From NCBI GenBank assembly GCA_031283975.1, contig JAITAT010000142.1, positions 1 to 6,589 of the forward strand: a stretch of DNA of 6,589 nt, in the 5' to 3' direction. Shown one piece after another: positions 5,380 to 6,589 of the stretch. Under the pieces are notes generated by a model that was not told the origin of the DNA, searched no databases, and saw nothing but the letters and a program-made list of their open reading frames with translations. Position numbers and translations under genes: made by a program. Within the stretch, counting starts at the first letter, position 1; every line of letters starts with the position of its first letter. The DNA comes from Synergistaceae bacterium. GTDB taxonomy: Bacteria > Synergistota > Synergistia > Synergistales > Synergistaceae.

Positions 5380-5514
5380 TTGAATCATCGTACCTCAGCC
5401 AACAAGAAAGAGGAGCGAGACACCTTCTCGTGGGTGAAATCCCTCGCTCCTCTCGTTGCTGTGGTTCTCCAGTTGCTTGAGTTGATACTCAGGCTGACTG
5501 AAAGAATCCGGTAA
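5380..5514 (+). CDS. Small protein of 44 residues with a charged head and hydrophobic helix, function unknown
   Basis: I do not recognise this protein. Residues 2-20 are polar and charged (NHRTSANKKEERD), then a predicted amphipathic or membrane helix spans about 21-37 (SLAPLVAVVLQLLELIL), ending in the basic tail RLTERIR. TTG 5380 is the start because a nearly ideal ribosome binding site lies 8 nt upstream. The same frame is open back to GTG 5323, which has no such site and would put the binding site within the gene. The gene has its own promoter and terminator, so it is an independent unit of about 260 nt, not part of the rsfS operon. Its coding region contains a perfect 11-bp inverted repeat (5409-5419 and 5443-5453). 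The layout resembles type I toxin messages and other small membrane-protein genes, but no antitoxin RNA is evident. Coding is well supported by the signals; function is open. Confidence 0.6.
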   Translation: MNHRTSANKKEERDTFSWVKSLAPLVAVVLQLLELILRLTERIR

Positions 5515-5543
5515 CGTAATCACGGGTCAATTGTAACAACGGG

Positions 5544-5570
5544 CTTCCCCACCGTCAAGGGGAAGTTTTT
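5544..5570 (+). terminator. Rho-independent terminator of the small-protein unit
   Basis: CTTCCCC (5544-5550) pairs with GGGGAAG (5559-5565) over an 8-nt loop, followed at once by TTTTT (5566-5570). It lies 30 bp after the small gene's stop. The complementary strand has no T-run after the stem, so it acts on + strand transcripts only. Confidence 0.85.
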
Positions 5571-5603
5571 AACCCAAATTTGCAGGCAAACCATTGAAAC
5601 TTT

Positions 5604-5731
5604 GCCCCAAACCCCGCCGGGGAACCAGTTCCCCGGACCCCTTTTATAAATATTTTCTTTCGCCCGAAGGGTGAAAGAAAAAATTATGAAGAGAGTGCAG
5701 GGAACTTGCTCCCTGCCGGGTTCGGGCAGCG
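5604..5731 (+). repeat. Dispersed hairpin-rich repeat, copy B (between the small gene and tpiA)
   Basis: This is the longer of two related copies in the window. It contains successive perfect stems: CCGGGGAAC (5617-5625) with GTTCCCCGG (5628-5636); a 13-bp stem at 5653-5665 and 5669-5681 with one G-U pair over a GAA loop; GCAGGGA (5697-5703) with TCCCTGC (5710-5716); and CTGCC (5713-5717) with GGCAG (5725-5729). Bases 5571-5603 hold no recognisable signal. No coding frame is supported here. The concentration of palindromes suggests a mobile or REP/BIME-like intergenic element rather than a gene. Confidence 0.7.
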
Positions 5732-5744
5732 CCCGAGGTTTTTT
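5722..5744 (+). terminator. Rho-independent terminator facing the 3' end of tpiA
   Basis: TCGGGC (5722-5727) and GCCCGA (5731-5736) form a 6-bp GC-rich stem with a 3-nt loop, followed by GG and six T (5739-5744). It would stop rightward transcription 16 bp before the convergent tpiA stop. On the - strand no T-run follows, so the tpiA terminator is not identified; the copy B hairpins may serve. Confidence 0.6.
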
Positions 5745-5759
5745 GTCTCGAGAATGACT

Positions 5760-6554
5760 CTAAAGAGCGGACGCTATTATCTTCTCGAACGAATCCGCGT
5801 CGAGCGACGCGCCGCCTATGAGCAGCCCGTCTATGTCCCTTTGCGCCAGAAGCGACGCGCTGTTTTCCGGCTTGACCGAACCTCCGTAAAGTATTCTCAG
5901 GGAATCGCTCGAAGTTACGCCGAATTTCTCGTAAGCGAGTGTCCTTATATAGTCGCATGCGTCCTCCGCGTCGTCGTCGGACGCGGTCTGGCCCGTTCCT
6001 ATCGCCCACACAGGTTCGTAGGCTATCACCACCATGTCGGCGACGACGTCGCTCGTCAGTGACCTCCATGCGGATTCGAGCTGAGTGTCAAGCACTTTTT
6101 TCATATTGCCGGACTCACGTTCTTCCAGCAGTTCCCCCACGCAGAATATCGGAAGCACGCGCGATTCGAGCGTCGCTATGAGTTTTTTTTCGAGATCCTC
6201 GTTCGATTCCCCGAATACGTGCCTCCGTTCGCTGTGGCCTATTATCGCGTACTTGCAGCCGGCTTCTTCGAGCATGGGCAGGGACACTTCGCCTGTAAAC
6301 GCTCCTTTGGGTTTATGATACACATTTTGAGCGGCTATCTGGATGATGTCCGTCTGTTTCGCGGAACACGCGCTCTCTATCGATGTGAAAGGAGGCGCCA
6401 CCACTACTTCTATCGCTTTCGACGAGACCGCCGCGGCGGATTTTTTACCGACGGGATCCTTTGAAAACCAATTTTCGAGATTAGTTATAAAATCCTTCGT
6501 GGCCGCCCCGCCGTTGTTCATTTTCCAGTTGCCGGCCAGCATTTTCGTTCGCAT
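5760..6554 (-). CDS. tpiA: Triose-phosphate isomerase
   Basis: TpiA interconverts dihydroxyacetone phosphate and glyceraldehyde 3-phosphate in glycolysis and gluconeogenesis. The 264-residue TIM barrel has the substrate-binding Asn9 and Lys11 in AGNWKMN, catalytic His107 in AIIGHSERR, catalytic Glu180 in AYEPVWAIGTG (loop 6 hinge follows), YGGSVKPEN (223-231) and the C-terminal phosphate-binding GGAS (247-250). It is slightly longer than the usual 250 residues because of a linker-like segment at about 31-46. On the - strand AAGGAG (6562-6567) lies 7 nt before the ATG at 6552-6554. The gene converges on the ribosomal cluster. The 35 bp upstream contain a short palindrome (ATCATC-A-GATGAT, 6571-6583) and no complete promoter; an upstream glycolytic partner such as pgk could lie beyond the window, which I cannot see. 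Confidence 0.97.
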   Translation of the reverse strand: MRTKMLAGNWKMNNGGAATKDFITNLENWFSKDPVGKKSAAAVSSKAIEVVVAPPFTSIESACSAKQTDIIQIAAQNVYHKPKGAFTGEVSLPMLEEAGCKYAIIGHSERRHVFGESNEDLEKKLIATLESRVLPIFCVGELLEERESGNMKKVLDTQLESAWRSLTSDVVADMVVIAYEPVWAIGTGQTASDDDAEDACDYIRTLAYEKFGVTSSDSLRILYGGSVKPENSASLLAQRDIDGLLIGGASLDADSFEKIIASAL

Positions 6555-6589
6555 GACGGTTCTCCTTCAGATCATCAGATGATAACGTA

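Noticed and set aside
5312..5570. The small unit as a housekeeping structured RNA (SRP RNA, 6S RNA, tmRNA)
   Set aside because: No SRP loop motif, tmRNA tRNA-like end or long 6S-type central bubble can be seen, while a strong ribosome binding site and an open frame are present.
5644..6069. Arginine-rich - strand frame overlapping tpiA and copy B
   Set aside because: It is an alternative frame of tpiA, low in complexity and crossing into the palindromic repeat.
6555..6589. Possible last codons of a gene upstream of tpiA on the - strand (tandem TGA TGA at 6575-6580)
   Set aside because: Only a few codons are visible, so neither frame nor identity can be established.
1..6589. CRISPR arrays, tRNA or rRNA genes
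   Set aside because: No regularly spaced direct repeats, cloverleaf-like segments or rRNA-like stretches were seen on either strand.

Overview
This is a bacterial chromosomal window built around a conserved ribosome-assembly cluster on the + strand: rplU (L21), prp (L27-processing protease), rpmA (L27), obgE (50S-assembly GTPase), nadD (NAD synthesis), an LCP-family cell-envelope gene and rsfS (ribosomal silencing factor). It is followed by a 580-bp stretch holding a small independent transcription unit and a structured repeat, and then by a convergent tpiA on the - strand. The source is a bacterium of moderate GC content with AGGAGG-type ribosome binding sites, heavy use of the ATA isoleucine codon, and L27 made with a Prp-cleavable N-terminal extension. 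That extension plus Prp is known from Firmicutes, Fusobacteria, Synergistota and relatives. Codon use and gene order suggest Synergistota to me, but this is a low-to-moderate confidence inference.

Layout. Bases 1-195 are the open reading frame of a decayed REP-associated (IS200/Y1-like, HUH) transposase, with a REP-like palindrome embedded in its coding frame. It ends 8 bp before a good promoter (TTGACG-17 bp-TAAAAT) for the ribosomal cluster. rplU, prp and rpmA are tightly packed. prp and rpmA overlap by 4 bp, and prp has no ATG/GTG/TTG start that would keep its catalytic residues; CTG at 643 is the best start. A 162-bp gap between rpmA and obgE contains one copy (A) of a dispersed hairpin-rich repeat. 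obgE and nadD overlap by 20 bp, the LCP gene follows 9 bp later, and rsfS follows after an AT-rich 41-bp spacer with its own ribosome binding site.

Bases 5178-5759 hold, in order: a strong hairpin after rsfS; an extended -10 promoter; a 44-codon gene with a near-perfect Shine-Dalgarno sequence and a TTG start, encoding a lysine/glutamate-rich head plus a hydrophobic helix; a clean Rho-independent terminator; and copy B of the same dispersed repeat, ending in a + strand terminator that faces the 3' end of tpiA.

The cluster joins 50S subunit proteins, L27 maturation and two 50S assembly or silencing factors, with NAD synthesis and envelope polymer attachment carried along. The least explained element is the 5297-5570 small-protein unit, which has the architecture of a type I toxin-like or small membrane-protein transcript but no homologue that I recognise.
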